Both the position numbers and the translations under genes were made by a program. The notes beneath the pieces are model-generated. The model had not been told where the DNA came from. It made no database searches and worked only from the letters and a program-made list of their open reading frames with translations. From Bursaphelenchus xylophilus (Eukaryota > Nematoda > Chromadorea > Rhabditida > Aphelenchoididae), in contig CAJFCV020000001.1 in NCBI GenBank assembly GCA_904066235.2, positions 9,858,001 through 9,922,000 of the forward strand: a DNA stretch of 64,000 nt, written 5' to 3'. Shown here piece by piece: positions 10,844-22,883 of the stretch; within the stretch, counting starts at the first letter, position 1, and every line of letters begins with the position of its first letter.

Positions 10844-12377
10844 ATGGCGACTTTTCATTACCATCCCCATGACATGAATCCCTATGCTTGGGATACGCCT
10901 TTGAATTCATCCTTTCCCAGCGAAATTGAATATAACTCCGTTGAAACGCTTGAGAGCATAATAAACGTTCTTTACAAATGCAGTTCGTGTGTTGGAGGAA
11001 TACTGACCTTCATATTGTTGTACCTGGTCCTCTTCCGAAGTCGCGGCGAACTGAAACCCTACTCGAAGATCCTGTTGCTATGTGGAATGAGCGATTTTGG
11101 ATATTGGCTGACAGATTCGACAGTTCAGTTTGTACGCAATCACTCTTTGCTATGAGAATATTTTTGGTCAGATAATCATAGTTTAATTTTTAGGCTTGTA
11201 AAATCAATGATGGGGTTTTATTGGTCAAAATGAATGGTCCAGCAAAGTATTTAAGTTACAATGGGCAAGCCTTCGCGCTGACTTTATACGTTATGCATCT
11301 GACTTTAGTGGCGACCATCCTACCGAGTCAATATTTCAGTCGGTATTACGCTATCACAAGGTGAGACTTGGGCAAGACAAGACTTACGATATTTCCCGTA
11401 ATTTATTATACAAAGCCTTGTTCAGAGGTCGGACTTTGACTGGCTGGCAAACCTTTGGCCTTTACTGTCTTTCCATGTCAGTCTCCATCCCAATGGCCTT
11501 AACTGCCTATCCGGGCTATCGTTATAGCGGCGATGGAAGACCCGGATTTAATTACGCAACTCTCTGGTATGACATGAGGCCAGTTCCGACGCTCTTAGTC
11601 GGCGATACTGTAAGTTTTACATTCATTTTGTAAGGGTTATTTGAAACGATTACAATGTCTGAATTCAGCGTGATTTCTACATGCAAACCTATTTTATGTT
11701 GGCCTTCTTTTCGCTTAGTGGAAGTTATGTACTGGCTACGTATTTTGGGGTGCTGACAATTCGAAAACTCAAACAAAACGCGCATATGTACACTGAGAAA
11801 ACGCAGAAAATGCAGGAGCAACTAAACAGAACGTTGATTGCACAAGTGAGTAGTTTGATTGCATTGCTAGATGTTAGATTATTTTAAGACAATCATCTGT
11901 CGGGAAAATATTGTGGATTCGTCTCGACTTGGAATCGACCATCATCGCTTTTATTTTGCTCCGACTAATCCATGCTATTTTCCCGCCAGACTGATAAATC
12001 TTAAGTTTACGAGTTTTAAAGAAGAATGCCTCGCCCAACGTGATGTTATCCCCTCCTTGAACTTTATTCCTTTCCAGAGTATCCTTCCCTTATGTGTATC
12101 TGTAGGCCCAGCCATTGGAATTGTTGTCCCCTCCTTCACAAGATTTGATACTGGTGTTGCTGCGCTTATAACCGGCAACATTTTGTCATGGGTTCCCGTC
12201 TTCAATCCGCTGTTCACTATTCTGGTGATAACTCCATACCGCCGCCATTTGAAGGCATTGATATTTGGCCCAATCAACAAGCTGAGTATGCTCCTTGGAC
12301 GACCCAGTATGGTGGTCGAGATCTCTCCCACTTCCGTCGCATCTCAGACCAAATATACCAGCAAACTAATGCGTTAA
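10844..12377 (+). CDS. seven-transmembrane chemoreceptor, srd-like
   Basis: Exons 10844-11131, 11194-11360, 11426-11609, 11669-11845 and 12078-12377 join in frame to 371 residues. Seven hydrophobic segments are spread over the five exons. The first follows an extracellular N-terminus of about 40 residues and includes GGILTFILLYLVLF. The last ends in the motif WVPVFNPLFTILVITPYRR, an aromatic-Asn-Pro plus terminal Tyr-Arg typical of nematode serpentine receptors of the Str/Srd/Srh group. Loop 1 (RGELKPYSKILLLCGMSDF) fits the Srd pattern best. The protein is probably a ciliary chemosensory GPCR. The exact subfamily is an inference. A poly(A) signal, AATAAA, follows near 12416. Confidence 0.8.
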
Positions 12378-13520
12378 AGCCACATTGACATACAGTTTAC
12401 CTTAATGATACTGAGTAATAAACCTTCAAGTACAAGACTGTTGGCACTTGTTATAGCCGTTCACACATGCCGTCATTTAATCTCGTCGCCAACCCGATGG
12501 CATCTGTAATTTCCCCCGATGATTTTACGGCATTTTGGGGGTTGTTTTGATGGTTTCTTTCCCCCTTCCAACTCGACTCTCATCCCTTCTCTGGCCGCTC
12601 TCTCCGCAAAGCACACTCTCTCACCCACTGAAACGATCGAGACTCTCGGCGCTCTATCGACCTTCTTTTCCCAGTCCGTCGACGAATCGCCCATCCCCGG
12701 ATTCTTTCCGTTTTTTATCCCCCAAAAAAGTTTTCCGAGATTTTTTACAATTTTTATCGTTTTGCAAGAATTTTATCGAATATTACTCGGGTTTCAATTC
12801 GATGGGGGTGTAGATTACTCGGAATTTGAAAGGAGAACGTTTAAAAATAATATCCATGGTAGATTAAATCCCTCGGTGCTATCTGGATGTGCTTAAATAT
12901 ATATAATTTTGTCCAAAAATGTTTAACAATCAGCATTTTTTCGAACTTCAATTCAACTACCCAAACATAATGAAAGGAATGTACTGACGCATGACTCTTT
13001 GCCCTTTATGATTACTCAGTTAACCATTCTAGATGACCTTACATTCCAAATTACACAAAATTCAAAACAAATTTTGAAATCGAAATTGGTTCTCATCAAA
13101 TTCTTTTCGTATTTTGAGAACCATCGATGCTTTTTGTATTTTTTGCTGATGAAGACATTTTTTCATAACCGAAGATTTACTCTCCGTTTATTATATTTGG
13201 TTGATGGGGATAGTTGACAGAGTTTGATGACGATAAAAATAATTTTACGAACAAGAGAAAAATTTCGATCTCTTAACGAACAAATTTTCCGTCGAATATA
13301 ATACAAGGCTTTTCAAAATCCGTTTTTAAATTAGCTTTATCTTTTGTTATCGTTAGCATATACGCTATCCATGCGTTTGTTCAACCGTTACTACCCTAAA
13401 TCATAATATTTTAGAATCCTTATCTCTTCAAATACCTCATCCGCCGCCCCCAGCTCCCAGTCCGGTCCGTCCTCAAACTGGCGCTCGAAGGATGAGAGCG
13501 CGGCGAAGGCGGAACCTCCA
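12378..13520. other. intergenic / promoter region
   Basis: This is 1.1 kb. About 12490-12720 is a GC-richer block that is strongly pyrimidine-biased on the plus strand. ORFs at 12519-12896 and 12473-12694 look like composition artefacts. The rest is AT-rich, with nothing recognisable. Confidence 0.4.
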
Positions 13521-15736
13521 TTGACTGATACCTCAATTATGCAATCAATCTCATGGTTCATCTTCATGATAATCTTCAGATCAGTGTACGGGTTCTCGGA
13601 GGTCTTTCCCACTCAAGTTCTCAGCGCCTATGGGGCGAGGGGACCCTTGAGGAATGGAGGAAAAAACGAGGAAAACGATATTCTTGAGCAACGAATCAGT
13701 CAGTTACAAACAGCACCGCCAGGTAAGAATTCTTAAGCGCCGATTGAGGTAATAAAAATCTCAATCTGTAACTTCGTAACTATACAATCAACTTGTCCTT
13801 CTCCAGATTACAATATCGGAGTAATCCAAGTTCGTCTCAGTAATTGGACCACAACTCCTCCACCTCGACCTCCCATGACCTCAGCCCTCCAATCGGGCCC
13901 AGAGACCCCTATTCACCCTGATCCTACCCGTCGAGTCAAAACCCGGCCCCGTCAACAACATCGTCGACGTCCCTCAGACAATCCAGTGCAATATGACGAC
14001 GACTACGTCGAGATCACTCCCAAACCAAAGATGGCTCCCATTGACAACACATTCCTCTACATGCTGGCCGCTATACTTCTGGGACTTGTTTTGCTAACCA
14101 CGACCATCTACAGCATCATGTGGTGCATGTCGTGTCGAAGAAGTCGGCCGGATAATGGAGTCGACATGCCAACCATGACATTCCCGCCCAGATATCAGTA
14201 CTATGACAGCTCTCCATGGCATGGATCGGAGCATCGCGGATCCTCCGAGATGGAGAGACTCTTCAGGTAGGTCGGAAGCTTATTTAAGATACTACCCATG
14301 AGGATTAGGGAAAATTTGGGAGTCCACTTGCAAACTCTAACTATATTATATAAAACAATCAGCTGGTTTATACAATTGGCAATTTCCTGCCGGTCTTCCA
14401 CAAGACTAATTTTTTTATTCTGACAAGTTGAAGATACCTTGTCACAACTCGCAAAAGTATGCTAACAGACTGTAAATAACAAAGGGCAATAGACGACATT
14501 ACAATTAAAACAAACTTACCAATCGCCAAAGAATTCGAAATCTGCAAGGTCGTGAACGGGGAATACAAGCGAAAACAAGAGAGGGAAGTTGTCAATGGAG
14601 ACACTGCAGCCGGCCATGCGACGACAAAGAAAGCAGTGCCCAGAAACGGCACGTAATTTCAAAATTTCCAAAAATTTCCGGCAATTTCTCGAAAAGGAGC
14701 GCAACTTTTTGGCCAATCAGCGATCGGCAAAATGGGCGGAGCTTGAAAAGACGTAAACATTCCTGAGGTTTCTCCAACGTTCCGGCCACAACAAAATGAG
14801 GGTATAAAAGCCGGAGCGCGCGGCTAGAGGTCAAGTTCAATCAAAAATCGTTTGAAGTTTCAAGTTCCCGACTTACCTCAAGATGTCTCTGTTGCTGTGG
14901 GATCCATTCCGCTCCTCCAATGGCTACGCTCTGAACCCGTGGCGCGCCCTCGACTCGGAGCTGCACCAGCTGGAGCGCAACCTTGGCCAGTGGGACTTCA
15001 AGGACGGCTTCACCTTCAGCTGCAACGTTCAAGGATTCAAGCCCGATGAGATCGAGGTCAACCATCAAGGCGACGCCGTCACCATCAGCGCTCATCATAA
15101 GCAAGCTGGACCGCATGAGCAGTACGAGAGAACCCTGAAGAGAACCATCCGCATCCCTGATGGCTACGAGAAGGAGAAGGTCCAGTGTGATTTGAATGAG
15201 AAGGGCGAGTTGGTGATCAAGGCCCCGAAGATTGGAAATGGCAAGGAGTCCGAGAAGAGGTCCATCCCGATCAACTTCAAGAAGTCCAAGGCTGTTGAGC
15301 ACAAGAAGTAAATCTCAATCAGATCTCTTATTGTTGTTATTTGTAGTTTCTATGTTTCTAAATTGTAATTTTTTGGAGAAACCAATAAACTTGTATTCTA
15401 TAAGCTATTTTCGGAGTTTTTGTGGATCTAGATATACTTCAATAGGCTTGAAAGTAGGAGGGGATTACTCAAAATTGTAAGGCTTGTGCGCTATTAGAAG
15501 CCAATGTTATTTGATTTCAGATCGGATTTGGAGTTCAAGCGACCTCCGCTAGTGGCGCCTCCTCCACCGCCGCCTCGGGTACCCCCACCCCCCGTTCCGC
15601 AACACCTTCGTCCTCATCCATCTTGTAAGTTTCTTTGTTCAGCCCCTGACTCTCTTCCGTTTCTATCGCTTTAGGGCATGTTCAATCTCTGCGGACCGCC
15701 GGAAGCGGGATCTCCTTGAGTTCGCTGTCTCCGTAG
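13521..15736 (+). CDS. single-pass type I membrane protein with proline-rich tail, unknown function
   Basis: Exons 13521-13722, 13807-14266, 15521-15624 and 15675-15736 are phase-compatible and give 275 residues. A signal peptide (about 1-25, MQSISWFIFMIIFRSVYG) is followed by an ectodomain of about 125 residues rich in Pro, Arg and Thr. A membrane segment follows (FLYMLAAILLGLVLLTTTIY), then a juxtamembrane Cys-rich stretch (MWCMSCRR), which could be palmitoylated. The cytoplasmic tail has poly-proline runs (VAPPPPPPRVPPPP) suited to SH3 or WW binding. The 1.25-kb intron 2 contains the complete small heat-shock gene on the same strand. The link between exons 2 and 3 across that gene rests only on splice phase. 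Alternatively the protein ends near 14269. Family not recognised. Confidence 0.6.
14686..14810 (+). promoter_or_regulatory. heat-shock element and TATA box of the small HSP gene
   Basis: TTCTCGAA at 14686-14693 is a perfect TTCnnGAA heat-shock-factor dimer site, with further TTTCC/TTCC half-sites on both sides (14657-14680 and about 14768-14783). TATAAAAG at 14803-14810 lies about 75 bp before the ATG. This arrangement fits heat-inducible transcription by HSF-1 of a gene nested inside another gene's intron. Confidence 0.7.
14883..15311 (+). CDS. small heat-shock protein (alpha-crystallin domain), 142 aa
   Basis: This is an intron-less ORF with its own HSE/TATA promoter and a poly(A) signal AATAAA at 15384. 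The N-terminal arm is short (MSLLLWDPFRSSNGYALNPW). The alpha-crystallin domain covers about residues 42-130. It contains FTFSCNVQGFKPDEIEV, the HQGDAVTISAHH strand pair, the YERTLKRTIRIPDGY segment and the conserved hydrophobic strand GELVIKAPK, followed by a basic C-terminal extension. The family acts as ATP-independent holdases in large oligomers. It is placed entirely within the second intron of the flanking membrane-protein gene on the same strand. Its size and domain match the SIP-1/HSP-16 group, but I cannot pick an orthologue. Confidence 0.95.
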   Translation: MSLLLWDPFRSSNGYALNPWRALDSELHQLERNLGQWDFKDGFTFSCNVQGFKPDEIEVNHQGDAVTISAHHKQAGPHEQYERTLKRTIRIPDGYEKEKVQCDLNEKGELVIKAPKIGNGKESEKRSIPINFKKSKAVEHKK

Positions 15737-15977
15737 CCAAAATTGATAATTGCGCAAATCTTTACATTCTTTGTCATCGTCTTTCTTTTTTCTGGAATTT
15801 TATGAGTTTTATGTAGAGGAAAGCGAAACTAGCTAGGGTAATAAAAGTTGAAACAAATTAAAAGACATTCGACTTCGGACCTAGTAATATCTAAATTTCC
15901 GTCTTACCTAACCTTCTCTTCTGATTACTAACTTAAAACGGATTCCCTCTCTAATCCACGTTTTTCCCAGAGTCGCC

Positions 15978-16390
15978 ATGAGTAAACTCTTGTTTGGCCC
16001 TAACCGTTTTCCCGCTTAAACCTTTGCCTAAACCTCACCCGACTCCTCTAAATTCTGAATTGTGGAGCTGCAGATCAACGTCGACGGCCCCACTACACGC
16101 ATCGAGACTCGCCGGTGGAGCGAGAGATTCGGCTTCAGATGTTGAAGAGACAGATAAGCGAATCCACACTCTCCACGCGGACACGGACCAACAGCTTCTG
16201 ATCCGACGATTCTTTTCTGGTGAGGTTTTTGTTTATACCCTGAGATTACCCCCAACTTTCATGTGATATTATTCTATATTACAGTAGAACACATCACTTT
16301 TATAATAATCCTCGTTTGTTTCGCGGAGATAACGGTACGCTACCTCTGCCTACACGACCCAATTATTTTTAGGCTTTAAACCCGGTTTAA
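15978..16390 (+). CDS. possible small C-terminally anchored membrane protein, about 75 aa
   Basis: The exons proposed are 15978-15991, 16074-16219, 16285-16334 and 16373-16390, all phase-consistent. A splice acceptor (TTTCCCAG) lies 7 nt before the ATG, which fits trans-splicing. The product has a Ser/Ala-rich N-terminus, an acidic segment (DSASDVEETDKR) and a hydrophobic C-terminal segment (HITFIIILVCFAEITALNPV). The first donor (TT|GTTTGG) is weak and the protein is unrecognised, so this is a tentative call. The alternative is that the middle exons belong to an alternative 3' end of the upstream membrane-protein gene. Confidence 0.35.
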
Positions 16391-16678
16391 TCAAGTCGTT
16401 AAAACATCCAGATTAGTCTGAAATTGTAAGTATATATAAGCTATTCAACCTCTGTAGTTCTAATACATTTCAAATAGTCGTTATACCATGGTGTGTATCT
16501 ATATTTCACGTCTTATATATTACGCATTTTACCAATAAAGAAAAATAAACGATATAAAAACTTTATAGGCTAATAAAACGGATAACTGGAAGATTCACAG
16601 GATAAAATAAATACCCATTAAAATAAATTAGAAATTCTTTAGGTTCTTGATAGTGACGTCGTTGACGTTTAACATAAT

Positions 16679-18575
16679 TTAAATGATGCTCTGGACTTCA
16701 GGGCCGAATTTCTGCCAATGCTCGAGAATCTGGAATTAATTATATGACGCAATGCATTAGAAGATTATTGCTCATAAATAAAAAACATAAGAAGCCGTTT
16801 CACCCAATGGTGATCAACTATTTAACTGCTCATTTAACAATATAAAAACTTACATGCTGTTCGCTTTCCACCAATGCTTCCAGATAAGCGATAAATGCCT
16901 GCTTAAGGTCGGTTCTCCTCTCCTTACACAATCTGATGTACTCTCTTCTGATAGTCTTACTCATCTCCTGGAAATCTTGTTCCATCTCGTCCACTCGTTG
17001 TTCACAAGCTTCCACTTCGGCCTTGGCCACATTAGCGCGATCAGAACGGCCAGCCAAGTCAAATCTTGCTTTGAGTTCTCTTTTCTTGGCCAGATTCTGC
17101 CTCAGGGTCTGCCAGTTTTGCCAGGCTTTCACACGTTCGAAGAAAAGTTCCTTCAAGACCTGAGTCATGTGAAGGTGTTCCTGAAAGCATCAAATAATTC
17201 GTTTTCAAAGTCAATCAACGCAATCAACTCCGTTAGGATTAATTTAGAACAAACCTGGATAGCCTCAGCCAAAATTTGCGAATCCGTATCAGCTTCATGT
17301 TTCTGGACAACACTCAAGTTCTCTTTTGTTTCGGCCAATTTAGACAATGTTCTGGCCAGCGCTGTGTTCTCTTCGCACGACGCAATCATCGACAAAGATT
17401 TAGATAAACTGTCCGAGGATTGAGACAGCTCTCTTCGGAAGGATCCCAGCTGATCTACAATCGAATGCAAACGAACTAGCATATCGTCCAATTCCTCGAC
17501 ATTGCCGTGCATTTGCTCGAACCAACGATCATTCTCATCCATAGGATAAGCAATTTTGTTTAAAGCGTCTCCAAAAGACTAAAACAGGAATCATTAAGTT
17601 ATAACGACACTTACCTTGAAGATCTTCTGCATTGATTTGGCGCTCAAAGCGGCCGTAAACGTGGCTTTCGGTAGATTTGCATCAAGTGTCAAGAAATCAA
17701 CCACATCGCAGTCAACGACTAACCGGGGAGATCGACAGAGACGACGGAGAAAACGTTCTAAGAGTCGAGCTCTCTTCTCGGCAACATCCCTAAAGAATAT
17801 TTATATATATTTTTCTTTATATTCATTCCCGCAGGGAATTAAAAGTAATGAACCCATACGTTGTATATCCCTCATCGTTTGTGGTGTTCAACTTGGTCTT
17901 CGTCAAGGCGGCCAACGACTTTTCCGGCGCTAGAGGAATGGCTACCCCTTTATGCTGATACTTCTCCACCAATTTATCTCGGAGCCCAAGGAAATCGCTA
18001 AACCTCCGCCAAACTTCGTTCATGGACTTGGTGTAGTTTGGAATTCCGGATACCTAAAATCAAAATAAACGTAAATTAAACTCGCGCTTACTCTGGTCTC
18101 AATCTTGTACACAATATAAGCATTGAACCCCTCGCTTTTCTTCTCGTAAGCTCTAATGCTCACAACAATGTTGGCGTTTTTGAAGACAACCGCCTCTTCA
18201 TCTACTGCTTGTTCATCGCTATCTTCTGTCTTTCCCGCTCCGTTGGCCTGAGCAGGCTGCACAAGAGGTGGAACATTAGAACCCCCTAATCCAAGAGGCT
18301 CTGATGGACGACTAGATCCGTTCTCGGGCTGTGCCGTCCCATTGTTTTCCGGCTCTATGGCTTGTTCCGGATTCTTTCCATTTTGCTCTTCTACGGACGA
18401 ATTTAAAACCAATTTTGATGTGTTGGAAGTGATTGTTGCCTGGAAACAACACTTATAATCCCAAATCGAAATTTATAAGACAAAGAAATCGAAAAGCACT
18501 TACCGAGGAATCGTCCATTGAGGGATTTCCGTATTCATCGTCCGAGATGGGAAGGTCATCTTCATCCGAGAACAT
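16679..18575 (-). CDS. snx-1: sorting nexin 1/2 homologue
   Basis: Exons 18575-18504, 18439-18092, 18053-17860, 17789-17615, 17578-17255, 17180-16854 and 16729-16679 join in frame to 496 residues. The first 95 residues are acidic and disordered. A PX domain follows (about 100-230), with the phosphoinositide-binding elements VWRRFSDFLGLRDKL, a proline-loop region (IPLAPEKSLAALTKTK) and RARLLERFLRRL. A C-terminal BAR coiled coil (about 240-496) ends in the typical ILEHWQKFGPEVQSII. SNX1/2 proteins bind PI3P and curved endosomal membrane and form the membrane-deforming half of the retromer/ESCPE pathway for endosome-to-Golgi recycling. A splice acceptor 26 nt upstream of the ATG suggests trans-splicing. 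Confidence 0.93.
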
Positions 18576-18747
18576 GACCGGTTTCGGAACTCCAAACTAA
18601 AATTAGTCACCATTAGCTGGCTAAACAGGTCATGCAGAACCCTCTTAGGCGAAACAGACGAGTCAATTTTTAACAATAACAAGCCCAGATCTCATGCCTC
18701 ATAAATCTTATAAAACAAAAAAGTCCGTCTTTTTAATAAACAAAACG

Positions 18748-21700
18748 CTAAACTATATTTGATAAACATAAAGGCAGGGTATTCCTCCCGAAGATTGTCT
18801 GAGCTACTTCGTAATGCCCATTTTTACAATCCGCCTGAGCAATCCCTAAAAATAATAACATGTCGGGTCAAAAACCGCGGAAACTGCGGAAACTCTAAAA
18901 AAATTGATTATCGTGAATCAAAGTTTATATAAACGGAGAAGGACCTGCTGGATATTTACGTTTTCAACAGTTTTCGTGAGAACACGCGTATTTTTCTCGC
19001 ACAGAACAATTTCTAAAAGGGCGAGCCGCGCCCGAGCCGCGCAGGTTGCAAAAAGACGCAAATCAAAAATGGTACAATACGAAGAACCGGTCGGTTAACG
19101 AAGACGTTACAGTTGTATATTAGAGCCCTAAGAGAATCTATGTACCTACCTTGATTGCATGCCTAAATTGCACTTCAGCTATTTGTTCATGAACAAGATC
19201 CGAATTGTCGAACCATGACATCAAGTTGAGTCTAGCCGGACTGGATCTGGCATGGACGCTAAACCTTTTCTCAAACTGCTCCAAATGCGATTCGATGACT
19301 TTCTCAACCAACCCATCCAACACTTCCTTCACTATCCGATTAACGTCTTCCCTTTTCAAAGTTTCTTCTCCTTCTGATACCGTAATCGCACTGCTCATGG
19401 AAGAGACACTTCGACAGATTGGCATGGGCAGCATTTCCCCATATTTGAGGAGATAACCGTCGTTAAAGTCATGGAATGGATCCTCCGGGACTTCGGACAT
19501 TGTGTTAGACGTGCTGGCGATAGACGGCGACATTGATCTTGCATAGGTAATGACTGCTGACTCTCTCGAGAAATTGGAGTCTGTGTCAACTAATTTTCTG
19601 ACGGCTTCGGTTTCTTCTGTCTGACATTGCTTTACGGGATCAATTTCTTTGTAAGAAACATCTAACTTGAGGTCTACAAACGATTTTTCAGAACGCTTAT
19701 CTAACCATGTCGAGCATACTGTGCATGCGTCATCTTGCCGACGTATAAGAGAATCTAATTTTTCCATTGACAGTGAGGTCGACCCTTTGCGAACTTCGGT
19801 TTGCGTCCTTTCCACACATTCTGACATCTGCGGCTTCATCAAAAGAGAATCAATCCATGTTACAGCCAGACTAACTTGATAGAACATCGTTTCATCCCAT
19901 GTAACTCTGCAGTTCATGGTTTCCGAAGTAGTGTTTGCAAAATCAACATCAGTTTTAATCTCGCTATAACTGATGATGTCTGACATTGTGGTTGGAAGTG
20001 TAATGTCGTCTGCCAGTAATTCCCCTGGCTTGTTAAATTGTTCTAAAAGATCAGTAAGACTGAGAATAGCTTGGCCATCATGTGCTGATTTGATGTCATG
20101 GCAAACGTATTCTGTTTGTTCAAGGCTTGCTATGAGAGCATCACAGGACGTTATAGATAAACATTGCGTATCATGAGTGTTATAAGCCATATTAACTTTG
20201 CAATGTCCATCCTTATCATTCTTTTCTCCTTCCGACTTATGAAGTTGAATATCACAGAAGTTTTCGGAATAGTTCACTTGCTCTACCGTAACCTCGGGTA
20301 TAAAAATTTCAGCATTCTGTGATCGATCTGCTTTTTTCATTGGGAAAAGATCAACGTCGGTCTGAGAAATGCATAACTGAAATCCATCTTTCACACATTG
20401 CTCCTCTGCGAAAGTAATTTCAGTTATTTTATCATCCGGAATATTCATCGTTAGTTCGAAACAACCCCCAGAAATTGTCATGGTCTCTGTTGCTGACTGT
20501 TTTATGGGGTGAAATACGAGAGCTTCACCAGAAACATTCTCATCCTGTTTTTTCTCCAATACAATCTCAGTCGAGGTTGCACCGAAGAAAAGAGTTTCTG
20601 TACAAACAGTACCTATCCTCTTGCTAATCTCTCCAAAATACTCTCCAGAATTTTTTTCGATTTTTTCTTCAAGATGAATTGAGTTGACCAACATGTTATC
20701 TTCTTTGTTCTCGGCTTCTTTCTCCATCTCGAAGCATCTACAAACCTCACTGTAGCTGTTTGATTGCGTAACATTTGTCCTCCAACAGGCACATGCGCAT
20801 TTCCGGCAGTTCTTCAGGATCAATGGTGGACTGATTTCCAAGTGTTCGAAGAGCGAGACCTCGGAATAGGCTCCACTCTCTTCGCTGCCTACATCAACAT
20901 CAACTGTCAGTGGAGGCACGGAATCTTCTTGTGAACTTGGAAGCGGCTCTTTTGACTCAATATCATCCCGGTTGATAAGATTCTCGCTGGACTGTCCAGA
21001 CAGTTCAATAAGACGCATAAGTTCATGGTCTTCCATTTTAGGGTCTGTGGATGGTTTAACAGACGATGATATAGGCGTTCCTGTTACAGTTTCTGCCAAC
21101 GTAACCTCCAAAAGTTCACAATTCTTCTCATCTGCTACTTGAATGGTTTGTTCGATTGAGTTTACAGAGAATGAGCAGGTATCTTTGGCTGTCAATCCAA
21201 CTGTAACTTCACAGTTGCCAGTTTCTGCAGCTTGAGCACTTTTATTGAAGTCGTTCTCAACCGTCGTTACAGAAAATTCACAGCCTTCCAACTGGGTAAT
21301 CGAGGGGATAACCAATGTCTCTCCGTTACCATCGAAAGCGGCTTTTTTCAATTCCAAATTTAGACATGTAACGCCATAAGAAAGGCTTTCATATTCAGAA
21401 GACTTCTGGGTTAATACTATTTCCGCCGTCTCTCCACTTGTTTCGTGTTGATGTAGATCAAAATACTCAGTGGAAACTGCAAAGAAACCGTACTCAATTG
21501 ATGTTTCTGGTCGAGTAAACTGGCAATTGGCCGTATCTTCACTCTGATCAAAGCAGAAAATGGCATCGATTTCCGTCAACTCAAAACGAACATCGTCATT
21601 TACCGTATCCTTCACGATTCCAACTACCATAATATCTCGGTCAACTGGTCTTTCAATCAAGTAGAATGCCATTGAATCTAATCTTGCTTCATGAAATGTC

Positions 21701-22883
21701 TTCTCTACGTCCGTATTAGCACCACAGTTTTCGTTTGAAAATTCGATACTTGTTGTGGTGTACTGTATGTCATACAACGAATGCCTGATAGTGTCCTCAA
21801 CTTCAATCATGGATTCCTTTCGCTTCATCGAATAGCGGTGATAAATGCTGTTGATCTGTTGGATCAATTGATCCTTTACTTTTTTCGGACGGAGGACAAT
21901 TTGCGGTTTGTAAATTTCTTCGGACCCATCAGTTTCTTCGGTTGGTAAAGCGACTTCTGATGTTGATTCAGATGGTGGAAGAGGTCCATTAGATCCGTCA
22001 CTGATGAAATCGTCTTTAGGTTGGTCGGTGGACTTGATTTTGGATGACGTTGATTCCTTTCCATCAACTCTTTTATCATGTCCAATATTATGATCATCAT
22101 GAAATTCCTTACTGCTCACTGGTCTCTCAACCCTTCTTATTCCATTATTTTGCAGCTCTATCCTGACTCTCTGTTCTCCTTCCACATCATTTGGAATCCT
22201 GGCTTTCTCCACTTTGGGAGTTTGATTTCCCCCAGTGCCCATGGCTACATCTTTGAGGACCTCTTTTAACGTAATCTTCGGAATTTCATGGACAACATTT
22301 ACCGTCCAAGTGGAGTCATTGTCAAAAGTTGAGGTGTCTATACTCTCAAGAGATTTACCTGTACTCGTTGATGGGGTATTGTCAGCATCAGAATTGGATT
22401 GGAACGAGCTTTGAGGTGATAAAGGAGGAATTGATGGTAGATGGTCCTCTGAAACATTTTTGGTCTGGCTCACAATTTGATATTACCGTTTTGTCCAATT
22501 GCCTCATCGTCAACGCCATTCGAATTCGAAGATCCACAAATTTCGTCGACGTAACTGTCCACTGGGTCCATGTGAATATAGGAATTCCTGGGCGCATTCT
22601 TATGCAGATTGGTGATCTCATTCGAATCGAAGATGCTTTCCTGTTTCTCATCCTCTTTGTTGTCGACAAAAGGTTTATTGCGTCGCAATCGTTGGAAAAA
22701 TCCAGGTTTTTTGCGTCGCCGGGATTTGAAGACGGGCTGACTGCGCCGCTGATTAATCGACGATTTATTCGCGGGTTTGGCGGGCTCTGTGGAGATGGCG
22801 GAACGCTGAAATAGTCTTGCTTAAACATCGCTCATTTGCGGCTAAATTTGCAGCAAAATCGGACTCACCATGTATCCATACAT
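18748..22883 (-). CDS. large acidic protein of unknown function, about 1239 aa
   Basis: A 3.3-kb exon (22448-19150) joins upstream to 22805-22487 and a five-codon start exon 22883-22869 (MYGYM). Downstream it joins 18834-18748 by a phase-0 intron. Residues 1-110 are basic (SRRRKKPGFFQRLRRNKPF). The remainder is strongly acidic, with a segment KKVKDQLIQQINSIYHRYSMKRKESM. Many alternating short hydrophobic strands with recurring single cysteines follow (for example GNCEVTVGLTAKDTCSFSV), suggesting degenerate beta-rich repeats. A Cys cluster (CRKCACACW...VCRCFEM) lies mid-protein. There is no signal or membrane segment. I recognise no family. The large exon is certain as coding; the terminal small exons are inferred from splice phase. 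Confidence 0.72.

Noticed and set aside
12473..12896. Overlapping ORFs in a GC-rich patch upstream of the membrane-protein gene
   Set aside because: Strong pyrimidine skew explains the lack of stops; no splice or protein feature supports them.
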